Assembly (NCBI GenBank): GCA_947683625.1
Contig: CANTUR010000066.1
Span: 4,622,001 to 4,686,000 of the forward strand
Origin: Mallotus nudiflorus
Lineage: Eukaryota > Streptophyta > Magnoliopsida > Malpighiales > Euphorbiaceae
Direction of reading: 5' to 3'
DNA: 64,000 bases
The first letter of the stretch is position 1; the number at the start of each line of letters is the position of its first letter. Both the position numbers and the translations under genes were made by a program. The notes below the pieces were generated by a model that saw only the letters and a program-made list of their open reading frames with translations, was not told where the DNA came from and ran no database searches. Of the stretch, positions 11,603 through 23,730 are shown one piece after another.

Positions 11603-13150
11603 TGAAGTGCTTATGCATACAGTAGCAGCAGGAGGAGGAAGAGGAAGACAATATTGATAAGGGTCTTCAGTCTACTGCTGAAAATAAGAGGAAAGTCGTC
11701 CAATAATGTGAGTTGGGAGAATGCATATCTAAAGCACGCATACTAATAGTCATACTATCATTCCATCTATGCTACATTTCTCACGGTCAAGCCACGCGCT
11801 ATCTGAATTTATAAATTGACCATTTTAAAATATCACTTTATTAGAAATGTAGATTAATCATTTTAGTATATTTAATTTGCTAAAAAAAATGCAAACCAAA
11901 AAGAAAAGGAAAAAATGTCAAAGAGAAAATTTACCTATTAATAATAAAATAATAAAATTTACAAATTTAAAGTAAGAGATATTTTTTCTTTAAAACTAAT
12001 ATGTTTAAATAAGAATAAAAGTGTTAGTTTTAAATTTATTTAATTTATTAAATGATTATTTATTAAAAGTTTAAGTTTAAGGCTTTAAAAATGAATTTTG
12101 CCTAATATTATTTGGTAAAGTTTATAGAAGATTGATCATGTTTCAACGTAACATTAATTGTGATAGATAAGAAAAGACTTCATATATCATGTAATTTTGC
12201 TGCTGATACAATAAAATCAAATCCACTTTGTTAGGGTCAAGGTCTTCTTCACATGTAATCCTTTTCATATTCGTTAATGACTTCAAGAATGGTACTTTGG
12301 CGTATTAATTAGTTTGGAGAGTTACATTTGTAGACTACGAAAGAGGAAGTCTGCCATTCACATTGGTGGACTTCTTTTTTTTTTAAGGTCTTTGCACATG
12401 TCAAGAAGACACTCACAATAACTAAAGCTAAATAAAGATGCTCGACTTACACACCCAAACACTGCAAATGGAACCAAAATGCACTAATCCACTAAAAGCA
12501 GCTGAGCTCCAACCTGACATTAAAAACAATAAGATTAGTTTTGTACACATATACAGAAGCATGAATCAGCCACCTTATATAATTCAATCGATTTACAACT
12601 ATCGATCCAACCACACAAAGAGATCTAACAAGAAATAAAATGCAGAATTTGTATCACTAAGATCTCATCTTTCACAAATTGACCTTGCAGCTGCATTAAA
12701 ACCCAATTGGCTCATCCAAAACAAAACATCAACAAGGACTTATTGTAACAATATCAAACATCAGTCTTATTGTAAAAATATCAAACAACACAGCCAAAAT
12801 TAAAAAAAATAATAATAATAACTATAACAATAAAACATGAGAAATAATCAGCAATTGATATCAATTGAAAAGAACTGTATATGCAGAATTATTTGGGCAG
12901 ATTTTTTAGTAAGCAAATAATCAGCAAATGACTTATGTTCAAAAAAAAAAAAAATCAGCAAATGAACATTTTAATTTATTAAGATCAATGAGCATAACTC
13001 AATACTAATTCTGTGGCTCAATTAATTAGCATGCAAGACCAGCAGCTTTCACTCAAAATTCCCAACTCTGTGCCCGCAAGCCAGTTTGTTTTGTTTATGG
13101 TCTCTATTCTTTCGCCGGACAAAAAATCACTAATCTTTAATTTCTAGGTG
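11603..13150. other. Upstream region of the left TNL, half of a shared divergent intergenic segment
   Basis: About 1.5 kb of AT-rich DNA upstream of the left ATG, mirrored by 14580-15784. It also matches 51606-52490 in direct orientation. A CT-rich leader (GAGGAAGAGG on the + strand near 11630) pairs with CTTCCTCTTCCTCC before the right ATG and is probably 5' UTR. No core promoter could be fixed with confidence. Confidence 0.6.
12311..12890. mobile_element. About 0.58-kb insertion of unknown type in the left upstream region
   Basis: The right arm (about 14870) and the third copy (51910) both read through TATTAATTTGGGCAG. The left arm instead has about 580 extra bases between TATTAATT and TTTGGGCAG, with AATTA at 12307-12311 and again at 12887-12891, suggesting a 4-5 bp target duplication. 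No transposon family was recognised, and the short reading frame at 12438-12638 is unsupported. Confidence 0.65.
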
Positions 13151-13430
13151 ATTCATAAATAAAGAATTACTCAATTTTTTTTTTTACTTTTTAAAAAAAA
13201 AAATTGCTGCAAATAATCAGTGGAATATCAACTTTGAAAAATCTCCAATAATAATTCCTAAGCAACAGACAAAATAGTGTTCAGAAATTTAAAAGAAAAG
13301 ATCTTACATCACCTAGTGACCAAGCCAAATTCTAACTTGGCAAATGGGCATGAGTCTTGCCAAGTTAGAAAACGGCCGTTACTGTATGTATTGGCCGTTT
13401 CGACATGGATTTTCAAGGGACCGAATCGAT

Positions 13431-13820
13431 ATTGGTGTCCACTTCCTAAATCCGGCAAGCTCAACATTAAATTTAAAGGAGCCATATGACAAATTAAGGA
13501 CCATTATTTGGAATATATGATTAAGCCATGCAATTTTCAATTTGGTTCCAAAAGTTAACCACAAATTGCATCAGAACTTCCTCAAAACCTTTAGTTTTCT
13601 GTATCCTAAGCCAATTCAAATTAACATTAGTACACTATATAACTCTCTGCCATCCTAATTCCCAAGCCCCAAAACAGAGAGCCCCCCTCAGTTTATCTAA
13701 ATTCAATGAAGATAAGTATGGAATGCAATGATTGTGGACTGGTATCAACAGGGATTTCCAGAGCGAGTCCAATCCAAATCTTAAGATAATGATTGGTGTC
13801 CACTTCCTAAATCCGGCAAG
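13431..13820 (+). repeat. Exact 29-base direct repeat pair
   Basis: The sequence starting ATTGGTGTCCACTTCC and ending CCGGCAAG occurs at 13431-13459 and again at 13792-13820. The first copy lies in a block absent from the third upstream copy near 52390, so it arrived after or outside the TNL duplication. Confidence 0.9.
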
Positions 13821-14420
13821 CCATGTATAGCCACAACATTCTGGCCAAAAAAATATAAAAATTATAAAAAAATAACTTTTAATATAAATACTAAACAATT
13901 TACTTATTATAACTATCAACTAATAATATAATTAGAAATTATTTTATTTAGTTAAGAAATGATGCAAAATATCTTTTAAATTTATTTTCTTTCTATCTAA
14001 AAAATAAAAAATCTTTTCAAGTTACTAATATTTATATACTTATTTAATAAACTTATTATTTATTAATTTAAACTTATAAATCAATATATTATATGTAACT
14101 GGTGTAATTTTTTTAACATTGCTTGTCTCTTTTATTATTTATCAAAATTTCATATTTTAATTAATATACCTAATTTATTTGATAAATTAAAATTTTTATT
14201 TAATTAAATTAATTACCATATTTTTTAAGATAATCCGGTTCGATCCGAAAGGATCACAAGGATGGTAAACCTATCCCAACAACTAGTTTAATGACATTGT
14301 ATACACTATAACTCGAATCCAAAATCTCACTTGAGCGGGAACAATCTCTGCCAGTCGATCCCAATACTTGTTAGTATATTATGACTATATATATATATAT
14401 ATATTTGAGCTACATTATAA

Positions 14421-14545
14421 CTATTCTTAGTCGTGCTTTAGGTATGTATTCTACCAACTGACATTATTGGATGACTTTCCTCGCATTTTCAGCAAAAGAC
14501 TCAAGACCCTCATCAATATCCTCTTCCTCCTCATCAGTGTCTTAA
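14421..14545 (+). repeat. Extra copy of the TNL 5' flank
   Basis: From CTATTCTTAG onward, this stretch matches 15641-15770 directly: CCAACTGACATTA, then GACTTTCCTC, then CATTTTCAGCA, then a CTTCCTCCTC run. The genuine copy ends at the TNL start codon, but here no TIR exon follows. It is a leftover of a further truncated TNL or a local tandem duplication. Confidence 0.8.
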
Positions 14546-14955
14546 TGTATTATTTATTTATTTTAAGAAAAAAAGAAAGAAAAATTAAGTAATTCTCTAT
14601 TTATGAATCACCTAGAAATTAAAGATTAGTGATTTTTGTCCTGCGAAAGAATAGACCATAAACAAAACAATCTGGCTTGTGCGCATAGAGTTGGGAATTT
14701 TGAGTTGAAAGCTGCTGGTCTTGCATGCTAATTAATTGAGCCACAGAATTAGTATTGAGTTATGCTCATTGATCTTAATAAATTAAAATGTTCATTTGCT
14801 GATTTTTTATTTTTATTTTTTTAACATAAGTCATTTGCTTACAAAAAAATCTGCCCAAATTAATAGGCCAAAGTACCATTCTTGAAGTCATTAACGAATA
14901 TGAAAAGAATATGTGAAGAAGACCTTGACCCTAACAAAGTGGATTTGATTTTATT

Positions 14956-15435
14956 AAAACCTAAACAAACTAAAAGTACGAAAAAAAAAAAGAAATAAAA
15001 CTAAACAAAAGTTATGATACAAAATTTAAGCAAAAAAATAAAGCCTCGAAAAGAATAATACATGGAAAGCCTCCAAAAGAATAATACATGGAAAGCAAGA
15101 AATATGTGTTACAATTTACATATGCATATATTAAAATGGCAAGTAAAAAAAACATTACCAATCTATTAATTGGATATGATATTTATTAATTACATATTAG
15201 ATTCAAAGTACTATATAATTTTTATTAATTGGATCGTTAGTTCTTACCAACGCATCAAATTTCATATTATATTGTGGAGTAATTGTTTTCATAGACTTGA
15301 GAATCTAAACACCTGTAAAGAAAAAATAGAAAAAGAGGCTAAGAAAAAACATTTCACTTTTTTCATTACCAAGATATTTATACCAAGCACCAAAAAAAAA
15401 TAAAATTTAGTGCATTTTGAAAAAAAAAAAAAAAG
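14956..15435. other. Right-arm-specific replacement of about 0.48 kb
   Basis: Left arm and third copy read GATTTGATTTTATTG (as complement) straight into about 45 conserved bases before the ACGTTGAAAC block. The right arm instead carries about 480 A-rich bases, including a near tandem repeat AATAATACATGGAAAGC at about 15055-15095. No family was recognised. Confidence 0.55.
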
Positions 15436-15784
15436 AATTTCTTATTTATTACAATTAATGTTACGTTGAAACATTATCAGTCTTTATATAAACTTTACCA
15501 AATCATATTTTGCAAAATCCATTTTTAAAGCCTTAAATTTCTAATAAATAATCATTTAATTAATTAAATGAATTTAAAAATAGTACTTTTATTCTTATTT
15601 AAATTGAATGAAATGTAACGTAGATGGCGCGATAATACGACTATTCTTATGCGGACTTTAAATATGTGTTCTTCCAACTGACATTAATGGACGACTTTCC
15701 TCTCATTTTCAGCAGTAGACTGAAGACCCTTATAAGTATTGTCTTCCTCTTCCTCCTCCTCCTACTGTGCGCATAAGCACTTCA

Positions 15785-16854
15785 ATGTCTCGTTGGAGCC
15801 ATGATGTTTTCTTGAGTTTTAGAGGTGAAGATACCCGCCAGAACTTTACTGATCATCTTTACGCTGCTCTATTCCAAGCAGAAGTCCGTACATTTCGAGA
15901 TGATAAACAACTTGTTAAAGGAAAGCACATCTCCTCTGAACTCCTTAAAGCAATTCAAGAATCGAAAATTTCTATCGTTATCTTCTCTGAAGGCTACGCA
16001 TTCTCTCCATGGTGTCTCGATGAACTTGTAAAGATCATTGAGTGCAGAAATAGCATAGGCCAGATCGTTCTTCCCATATTCTACAATGTTGATCCGTCCA
16101 ATGTTCGAAATCAGACAAGTTACTTTGCTGATGCTTTTGATAAACACAAGCAATTTGTTGAACAAGAGAAGGTTAATGAGTGGAGAGAAGCTCTTACTGA
16201 GGCAGCAAATCTGTCCGGATGGGACATCCAAAATGTAGCAAATGGGTACTAATCTATTGCTTTATCTCAATTTTTTTTTTTTGTAAATTAATGATTTAAA
16301 TCATTAGTACAAATAAACATTAAGATACAATATTAAATTCAAAAACAAATAAACAAATAAACATTAAGATAAAAAAGTTGTAATAGTATTACTATTTTTC
16401 ACAATATCTTTGAATATAGAAGTCCTAGTTTTTACAAATTTTGTTTTTTAGAATAAAATATTATGATGAAAAGATAATTAAAGAGACTGTGATTTTTAAT
16501 TGTATTTTATAATTTTTATTTTTAATTTAAATAAATTTAAAATTCATATTTTATATTTCTTAAATTTTTTTCATAAATATTAATCATTTCATTTAGATTC
16601 ACTTAGAATTATTAATCAAAGTGAAAAAACTTAAAATTTAGTAAAGTTCCGATTAAATAAGTTATATAAAATATAAAAATATAAAACTTATTTTAATTAA
16701 AAAAATTTACAATAAATTTTTATTGTAATATATTCTTTATCATAGTATTTGTATCTAAAAGAGGTATAGTTTTTATTGAAAATAAAATTTTTATAATTTG
16801 GAATATTATTAAAACAAGTAGTGATTTTATAATTTTCTTTATATATTGACAATT

Positions 16855-16930
<76 letters not shown>

Positions 16931-19900
16931 CTCTATAAAAAATTTTTAATTTAGATAAGTGAATTTATTTTTTAATTGTATGAATTTTTGGAACTCAAAA
17001 GTGATATAGGAATTCAGAAGTAAAGAATGGTATGAATTTTGAAAAAAAATAAAATTAAAGACCAAAAGAAATATTTTTAGTTAAAAAATTACACTTTAAC
17101 TCATGATTTGACAGCAAAACTAACGGATGAATAAGTTAGTATATCATAAACAAAACTGATGAATGTCATAATATTAAACAACAAGAATTGACTAATATAT
17201 TTGAACAAACCACAGGAGTTTAGTAATTTACCCTTTTTTTACTATTCAAACATTGCAATTCATGTTGCTCTGAGAGAGAAGTTGCTCCTAAACACTTTCT
17301 TTCTTGCTTATTTTATATAATTTTTCTGTTATTTCATTAATAATACTTGTGATCATATTCTCATAATTGAAATTTTTAATGGTTTGATTTTAATTTCAGA
17401 AATGAATTGAAATTTATCCGAAAGATTGTAAAGGATGTTGTGAGTAAACTGAATAGGACTTACTTGAATGTAGCTAAATACCCAATTGGTATTGATTCCC
17501 GTACCAAAGATGTGATTTTGTTGCTAAATGTTGGTGCAAATGATGTTCGCATTGTTGGCATCCATGGGATGGGAGGGATAGGGAAAACAACCCTCGCAAA
17601 GGCTGTGTTTAACAAACTCTGTGATGGTTTTGAAGGAAGTTGCTTCTTGTCGAATATCAAAGGACTCTCAGGACAATCCAATGGTCTAGTTCAACTCCAA
17701 GAGCAACTTCTACTTGCTGTGTTGAAACAAAAATCTTTAAAGATTGGTAATGTTGACAGAGGAATCAGTTTGATCAAAGAAAGACTTTCCCATAAAAGAC
17801 TTCTTGTTGTGCTTGATGATTTGGATCAAATAGAGCAACTCGATGCATTAGTGGGAGAGCGAAACTGGTTTGGCCTGGGAAGTAGAATAATCATTACATC
17901 AAGAAACGAACATTTGCTAACTCAACTTGAAGTTGATAGGAAGTATCAGGTTGAAGAATTGAATCGTGATGAATCTCTTCAGCTGTTTAGTTGGCATGCT
18001 TTCAAGGAAACTCAACCAGAACAAGATTATATGGAGCTTTCAAATGGTGTGGTGGATTATGTTGGAGGACTTCCATTGGCTCTTGAAGTCTTAGGTTCTT
18101 ACTTTTGCAAAAGAAGCATGCCTGAATGGACAAATGCTTTAGAGAAATTGAGAAAAATTCCTCACCACCAGATTCAAAGAAAACTTAGAATAAGCTTTGA
18201 TACACTTGATGATGATAAAGTTAAGGATATATTTCTTGACATCGCATGCTTCTTTGTTGGAACAGATAAAGAATACGTTGCAACAATACTAGATGGTTGT
18301 GGTTTCTTTCCTGAAATTGGCATCAATGTTCTCATTCAGAGGTCCCTTTTAACAATTAATTTAGAGAATAAGTTAAGCATGCATGATCTGATACGAGATA
18401 TGGGAAGGGAGATCGTCCGTGAAATTTCACCTAATCATCCTGGAAAACGCAGCAGAGTTTGGTTAAATGATGATGTCTTGGATATACTCAGCAGAAAGAG
18501 AGTAAGAACAATACAATTCCACCTGTGCATAGCGAAACTCTTGTATGACTGCATGTTACACTCTTCAACTCATAGCTAGCTCATAAATATAGGTGCATGA
18601 TATGTTCATGAATTGCACTTGCATAGAGAACGGTTTGCTAACTGATCATTGCTATTATATATATATATATATATTAGGGAACAGAGGCATTAGAGGGTCT
18701 GGTACTAGACCAACAAGCATCAATAAAGCTTTTCTTCAGCACAGAATCTTTTGCAAAGATGAGGTATCTACGATTGCTCCAAATCAATAAGGTTCTTCTT
18801 ACTGGAAGTTTTGAATGCCTTTCTACAGAGTTGAGATGGCTTTGTTGGCACAATTTCCCTTTGAAATTTTTGCCACATAATTTTGAACTGGACAACCTGG
18901 TTGTCCTAGACATGCGTTATAGCAACATCAAAGAAGTCTGGAAGGGGATCAAAGTACGAAATTTGCTATAAGCTTCTTCTATCTCTATTTAAAATTATCC
19001 ACCATATGCATGACGTTTTACTAATCTTCTATTGAAAATTACTATTTCGACTACAAGTTGTTTGAATCTTTTTCTTGGAAAAAATTATTGATCTAAATTA
19101 TTTTCCTTGTTTGGACAGGTTCTTAATAAGCTGCAAATTCTCAATCTCAGCTATTCTTTGAGCCTTTCTAAAACACCAAACTTCCTGGGGCTCAATAAGC
19201 TAGAGAGATTAGAACTTGAAGGATGCAAAAATTTGGTTGAAATCCATCAATCTATTGGGCATTTGGAGAGACTTGTTTCCTTGAATTTGGAAGGGTGCGA
19301 GAGCTTGAAGAATCTTCCTGAAAGCATTTGTTGCTTGAAATCCCTTGAAACTTTAAACGTATCTTTCTGTTCAAAACTTGAGGAGTTACCTGAGCACCTG
19401 GGTGACATGGAATCCTTGACTGAGCTTCTAGCATATGGAGCATCAATTAAACTCCTACCTTTCTCAATTGGAGAGTTGAAGAACCTCAAGAATGTAACGT
19501 TAGGTGGATTTATCGATAATGCACCATCTTCTAACTCATGGTTTTCGTCATTTGCATCCTGGTTTTCTCCAAGAATTCCAAACCACAATAGTTTGGTGCT
19601 GCCAGCTTCTTTTGCTTGTTTAAGCTCACTGCAAAGTCTAGAGCTTCGCGGTTGTAACTTGATTGAAGATTCAATTCCAAGTCTTAGTAATTTAAACTTA
19701 CTTAAACATCTGGATTTGGGATCAAACAGTTTCTTTGGTCTTCCAACAAGCGTTGGTAGCCTTACCAACCTTGAAATCCTCAACCTTAGGTTTTGCAAAA
19801 ATCTTGTATCCATCTCAGACCTCCCCCCAAATTTAAAGGCCTTGATTGCCTATAAATGCATATCATTGGAAAGAGTCTCAATTCATTCAAAAAATTCACC

Positions 19901-20686
19901 ATGTCTAATTAGCCTAACCGGTTGCCCTAAACTTGTTGAGATTGATGGTTTGGAGAATGTGGAAAATAAGCCAATGATTGGCATGGAAAATTGCGACAGT
20001 TTGGCCAATGATTTTAAGGAAAAAGTTTGGCAGGTTCTACTTCTTACCCTTCTTTTTGTAAAAAAAAAAAATTATGATCAATCTTTTTAATGTTTAAAAT
20101 TTAAGAGGTTTTTACTTGTTTAATTCAATAGGTAAAGTCCTCCATGTACAAGCAAAGTTTTTCCTTTTTTCTCCCTAGTATTGGGGTACCTTACTGGTTC
20201 AGCTATCTAGTTGAAGGATCTTCATTATCATTATACATACCTTTGGTTTTAGATGGTGTGGAAATTCAAGGACTATTTATTTGTGTTGTCTACTATGGTT
20301 TAAGATGTGCTGCTTCTCCTTTTGTCAGAATTAGAAATAAGAGCAATGGCCTTGAATATATTAATAGATATAGTCATAGTTCAACATTCGTCTCCTTTTC
20401 CTTGGTTCACAAAGATAATTGTTGGGTGAGTTATGTACCATTCTTTTTGCTTCCATGTGCAAAAAAAGGTGGGGAGGAGTTGGAAATATCTGTGATAGCA
20501 GTTGACTTCGAGGTAAAGAAATGTGGTGTCCACCTTATAGCAAATGTAGAAAAAATGATCAAAATAGTTAGTGTGAGAGCAAAGAGAGGTTACGACAATG
20601 ATAATGATGAGTCTGCTGAATCCAGTAGTGTTTCACATTTGTCTAGCAAAGAAAGATGCTTCAAAAGATCAAGGAAGGAAGGCTGA
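15785..20686 (+). CDS. TIR-NBS-LRR (TNL) disease resistance protein, five exons, intact
   Basis: An intracellular immune receptor of the TIR-NB-ARC-LRR class, whose TIR is an NADase in characterised relatives. Exons: 15785-16245, 17400-18501, 18678-18953, 19119-20033, 20132-20686, all with GT..AG borders and continuous frame (3309 nt, about 1102 aa). The ATG at 15785 is chosen because the frame opens upstream only at a GTG. Residues 5-150 are TIR, with DVFLSFRGEDTR and the presumed catalytic Glu80 in WCLDEL. The NB-ARC domain has the P-loop GMGGIGKTT near residue 210, LLVVLDDLDQ near 289, GLPLAL near 376 and MHD near 481. Residues 522-918 are LRRs (NLPESICCLKSLETL type). Residues 919-1060 resemble the post-LRR C-JID domain, followed by an acidic stretch and the basic end KRSRKEG, a possible nuclear signal. 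Its divergent mirror copy is broken. The ligand is unknown. Confidence 0.93.
16859..16926. repeat. (TA)n microsatellite in intron 1 of the intact TNL
   Basis: About 34 TA units within an otherwise AT-rich intron (16246-17399). The sister gene has the fold-back element instead and no comparable tract, so the two introns differ in most of their length although the exons are close. Confidence 0.95.
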
Positions 20687-22098
20687 TGCATTAATTTTCC
20701 CTCGACGCGAGGAATTCTTGAGACAATTTTGGAGTTATTATTATTATTATTATTTTTTGTTTTTTGGAGATTTTTGGTTACTATGGATGTATTACACTTA
20801 AACAGTCAGAAAGCAGTTGTGGTCGGCTCATATATTGTTCTATATATATATATAAAAGCTCAATTGTAACTCTGAGATGATTTTTTTTTTTTCTTTTGAT
20901 CTTTTTCTGCAATGTCTGACAAATTAATTTGGGATATTTATTTATTTATTCTGCAACTTAAAAGTGTATGTTTGGGATATTATTTCCTCCCAAATCCTTA
21001 TGTAGATGTGAGAATAAATTGAATCCCATGATCTAGGAGGGGAAAAAGAAGCCAGGTTTGGTAGCAGAAATCATGAAACTACCTACTTTATTTCAAGAGC
21101 TTGTCAAATGCTTAACCAACCTTAGTTAATTTATTGCGCTACAAAAATTTAGAGATATAATAAGTTCAATATTAATTAAATTTTAAAAATTAAATGAAAT
21201 TTGAATCATATTTTATAAAATAAAATAACTATATTTATTTATATTATCAATCTATATATTAGATGGCTTTTAAAAGATTTTCTATGATGTATTATTTCGT
21301 AGATTAGCGAATTATAAATTTAGCATATTGATTTCAAATTCAAATAGGTTAGAGATATTATTCAAAGAGATTATTAGTTAATTTAGTATTATTGTATGCT
21401 TGTGTGCAGTACACATAGAAAGTTAAGAAAAGCTAGTAAACTACATAAATTCAAGTTTCCATATTAATTCGGCATTCCGCTTGAGAAACTGAAACATAGC
21501 TACACAATGGAAAGTTCAGGTGAAAATAAACATAGAAATGAAAACAAAGTAACCAGCAAAGTATTGGCGAGAAAATGGATGGGCGAGAGAATAGTATATT
21601 TTTAAAGGAAGGCTAGCCATAAAAACAACTTTTTTTAAAAAAATGAAAGTTTTGCGATATGTTCACCGAATGATAAGAGGAACAATTAAATTGGAGCAGT
21701 ATTTTGACAAGTTGTCACTACCAGCTACATACTATTTATGTTGTTGGTAGCAATATGAAATATTTTTGTGTTAAAGGATCACAATAGATGTTACTAATAG
21801 CGATGTCTACATTCGTAAAAGAAAAAGTTTTAAAATTATAAATTTATCCCTTGTTTGTTTGATGATAAAAAGGAGCAATTGAATTAGGAGAGGGACGTTT
21901 TGGTAAGTTGCCACTACCAGCGACATATTGTTGATTCACTAGTAGTGACAAGAAACTTTTTTTTTTTTTTTGAGGAGTCCTATTATAGCCATAGAAGAAA
22001 AGATTTTTAATAAAATTATAGTTTTACCCCTCATTTGCTTGATGATAGGAGAAACAATCGAATTAAGGGAGGGGCATTTTGATAAACTACACTATTAG

Positions 22099-22100
<2 letters not shown>
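20687..22100. other. 3' flank of the intact TNL
   Basis: Mirror of 5646-6655 and 1160-1548. AT-rich with short SSRs (TTA repeats near 20740, TA near 20842). No gene supported. The block after the stop codon is conserved in both arms and is probably 3' UTR. At about 21.71 kb is the intact target site of the solo LTR found in the other arm. Confidence 0.6.

Positions 22101-22154
<54 letters not shown>
22101..22154. repeat. (TA)n microsatellite
   Basis: A pure TA tract. The paired tract in the left arm is 1123-1160. Outside it, 22155-23140 is the unique-sequence end of the arm without any supported gene. Confidence 0.95.
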
Positions 22155-22157
<3 letters not shown>

Positions 22158-23140
22158 CAATTGGAAAGTCAAGGGAAGAGTTGAGGATTGAATCTATAAC
22201 CTTACCTTACAATTTCCATCACCTAAGTCATTAGGCTACAAAGGGAGGACAGTTTACTATGTTATATTCCCATTTTCCACATAAGTGAAATATCAAATCT
22301 ATTGTGTCTAACTGACAAGACATACAAAATAAAAAAATCATTATAACCTGTTATTCTATTTACTTTGTTTACAAAAGTCAAACAATCAAGTAACCAAACA
22401 ACTATATACCTGGACCACTTCAATTAAACAAATCAATACGCAGGTTTAAATCTATTTTTCATTAAAAAATACAAACTATAATAATAATTATTATATTATT
22501 ATTCACTTATTAAATAAATGAAACTAACTCAAATCCTTAAACCACTTATAATTTAAAAACCCTCAATTTCCTTATCTCAAAAACGCTAAATTTTCATTTA
22601 TAATTACATACACTAATTACTATCATTATCCAATTAATCTTTTGTCTAATAAAAATTTTTTTCATTTATTATGACAATTGAAAACATTCATGCCACAACC
22701 ACCATTTATCTCAAAGCAAATGAAGTAACTTTAAAAAAATCACATACCTTTTTGCATGTAGTCAGTAATAACGACGTTTCAATAGTGGCTTCTTAAGCAA
22801 TACAAAGTGTTTGGTGGGGTGAGGTTAAATACGAGAGCGATATGGATGTCTTTATTGTAAGGAAGAAGATGACCCAAAAGGTGAAGAAGCTCTGCCTTTA
22901 CTTTTTCACTTCCTTTCTCTTTTAGCTAAAAGACGAGAGTGTGGGGTGCTATGCTATGATATAACACTTGAGTCAAATAGGTCTAGTGTGCCCCACGAGT
23001 CCAATAATGTAGTTTTTAACATCTGTTTGGGATTCCATTTGGATATGGTCTAATTTAAGACAATATTGGACCATAAAGTTCCAAATGGAAATAAAAAAAA
23101 TATTAGGGTCCAATATAGTCCTCGGCCCATAATTCAAAGT

Positions 23141-23730
23141 CCAATGTGTATCTTTGGCCGATTAAAAATATACATTTTCAAAAATAATTATAATCATAAC
23201 TTTAATCAAAGACTAATTTATATAATCTAATATTTAGTTTATCCTTAATAGCTTTTACAATATTTTTAAAAAGATAATAGCTTGGCAAGCACCATTGAAA
23301 GCAGAAAAGACAAATTAATGGCATTAGGAAAAAGCTATGTGCATTATCCAATTTGCCTTTTGTTGTGTAGCTAGACAGACTTGTTTGTTAGATATAAGAT
23401 ACAACTACCATAATATATGTGAGATAGAGCATAAAACACACTAATAGGGAAAGAACTTTTTGAATTTTGCAAATCCCATGATATTTCCATACATTTGCTG
23501 TTTTATTTTTAAAATGCCTATTGAATCTTTACATACATTAGTGCTTAGATTGTGTTTTCTAAATTGTTTGCATATGAGATATTTTTATCTAATTATCCTA
23601 ATAATAAGCATTTTTGGGTTTGGTGATGTTAACATTGCATATCTTGGAATTTAGAGCCTTTGGTTATGATTGAATAAATTCATTTGTGTTGATTGCTTGA
23701 GGACAAGAAAGGTTTAAGTGTGAGGGAATT
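23141..23730 (+). mobile_element. 3' internal end of a Ty3/gypsy element with polypurine tract
   Basis: The last bases before the LTR read TTGCTTGAGGACAAGAAAGG and then AAGTGTGAGGGAATT. This is the widely seen pre-LTR signature of Athila/Tat-type plant gypsy elements, with the purine-rich tract abutting TGATA at 23731. The short frame at 23460-23654 has no recognisable domain. The left limit is not visible; the palindrome arm ends at about 23140 only because the partner arm leaves the window. Confidence 0.65.

Larger units (their letters stand above)
1..13150 (+). repeat. Left arm of a large inverted duplication containing a TNL copy
   Basis: The reverse complement of this arm can be followed in 14580-23140. 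Base 1 pairs with about 23140, the SSR region near 1.1 kb with about 22.1 kb, the TNL exons with the + strand TNL, and 12960-13140 with 14600-14800. Symmetry is already present at base 1, so the true outer end lies outside the window. Interruptions private to this arm are a solo LTR (1549-5640), a fold-back in TNL intron 1, and an insertion at 12311-12890. All five TNL exons are shared, and exons 1-4 are the same length in both arms. Confidence 0.92.
13151..14579. other. Unique centre of the TNL palindrome
   Basis: A non-mirrored spacer of about 1.4 kb, with no gene supported. It holds a 29-base exact direct repeat (see 13431-13820), an AT-rich stretch 13840-14215, a small (TA)n at 14388-14404, and a stray copy of TNL 5' flank at 14421-14545. 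Around 14230-14370 is a higher-complexity block that could be the end of a small transposon; I could not name it. Confidence 0.6.
14580..23140 (-). repeat. Right arm of the large inverted duplication
   Basis: This is the mirror copy of 1-13150. It carries the intact + strand TNL and about 2.4 kb of 3' flank that pairs with 5646-6655 and then 1-1548 of the left arm. At about 21.71 kb it preserves the uninterrupted site into which the left-arm solo LTR inserted. Private features are long (TA)n tracts at 16859-16926 and 22101-22154, a different intron 1, and a replacement at about 14956-15435. The outer boundary near 23140 is set by the window edge of the other arm, not by a visible break. Confidence 0.92.

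Noticed and set aside
11156..11605. Plus-strand 149-codon frame over the left TIR exon
   Set aside because: Antisense of the TIR exon; the real coding strand is minus with one stop.
17407..18579. NB-ARC frame read as a separate single-exon gene
   Set aside because: It starts at a TTG just inside exon 2 and runs past a clear GT donor at 18502; it is exon 2 of the five-exon TNL.
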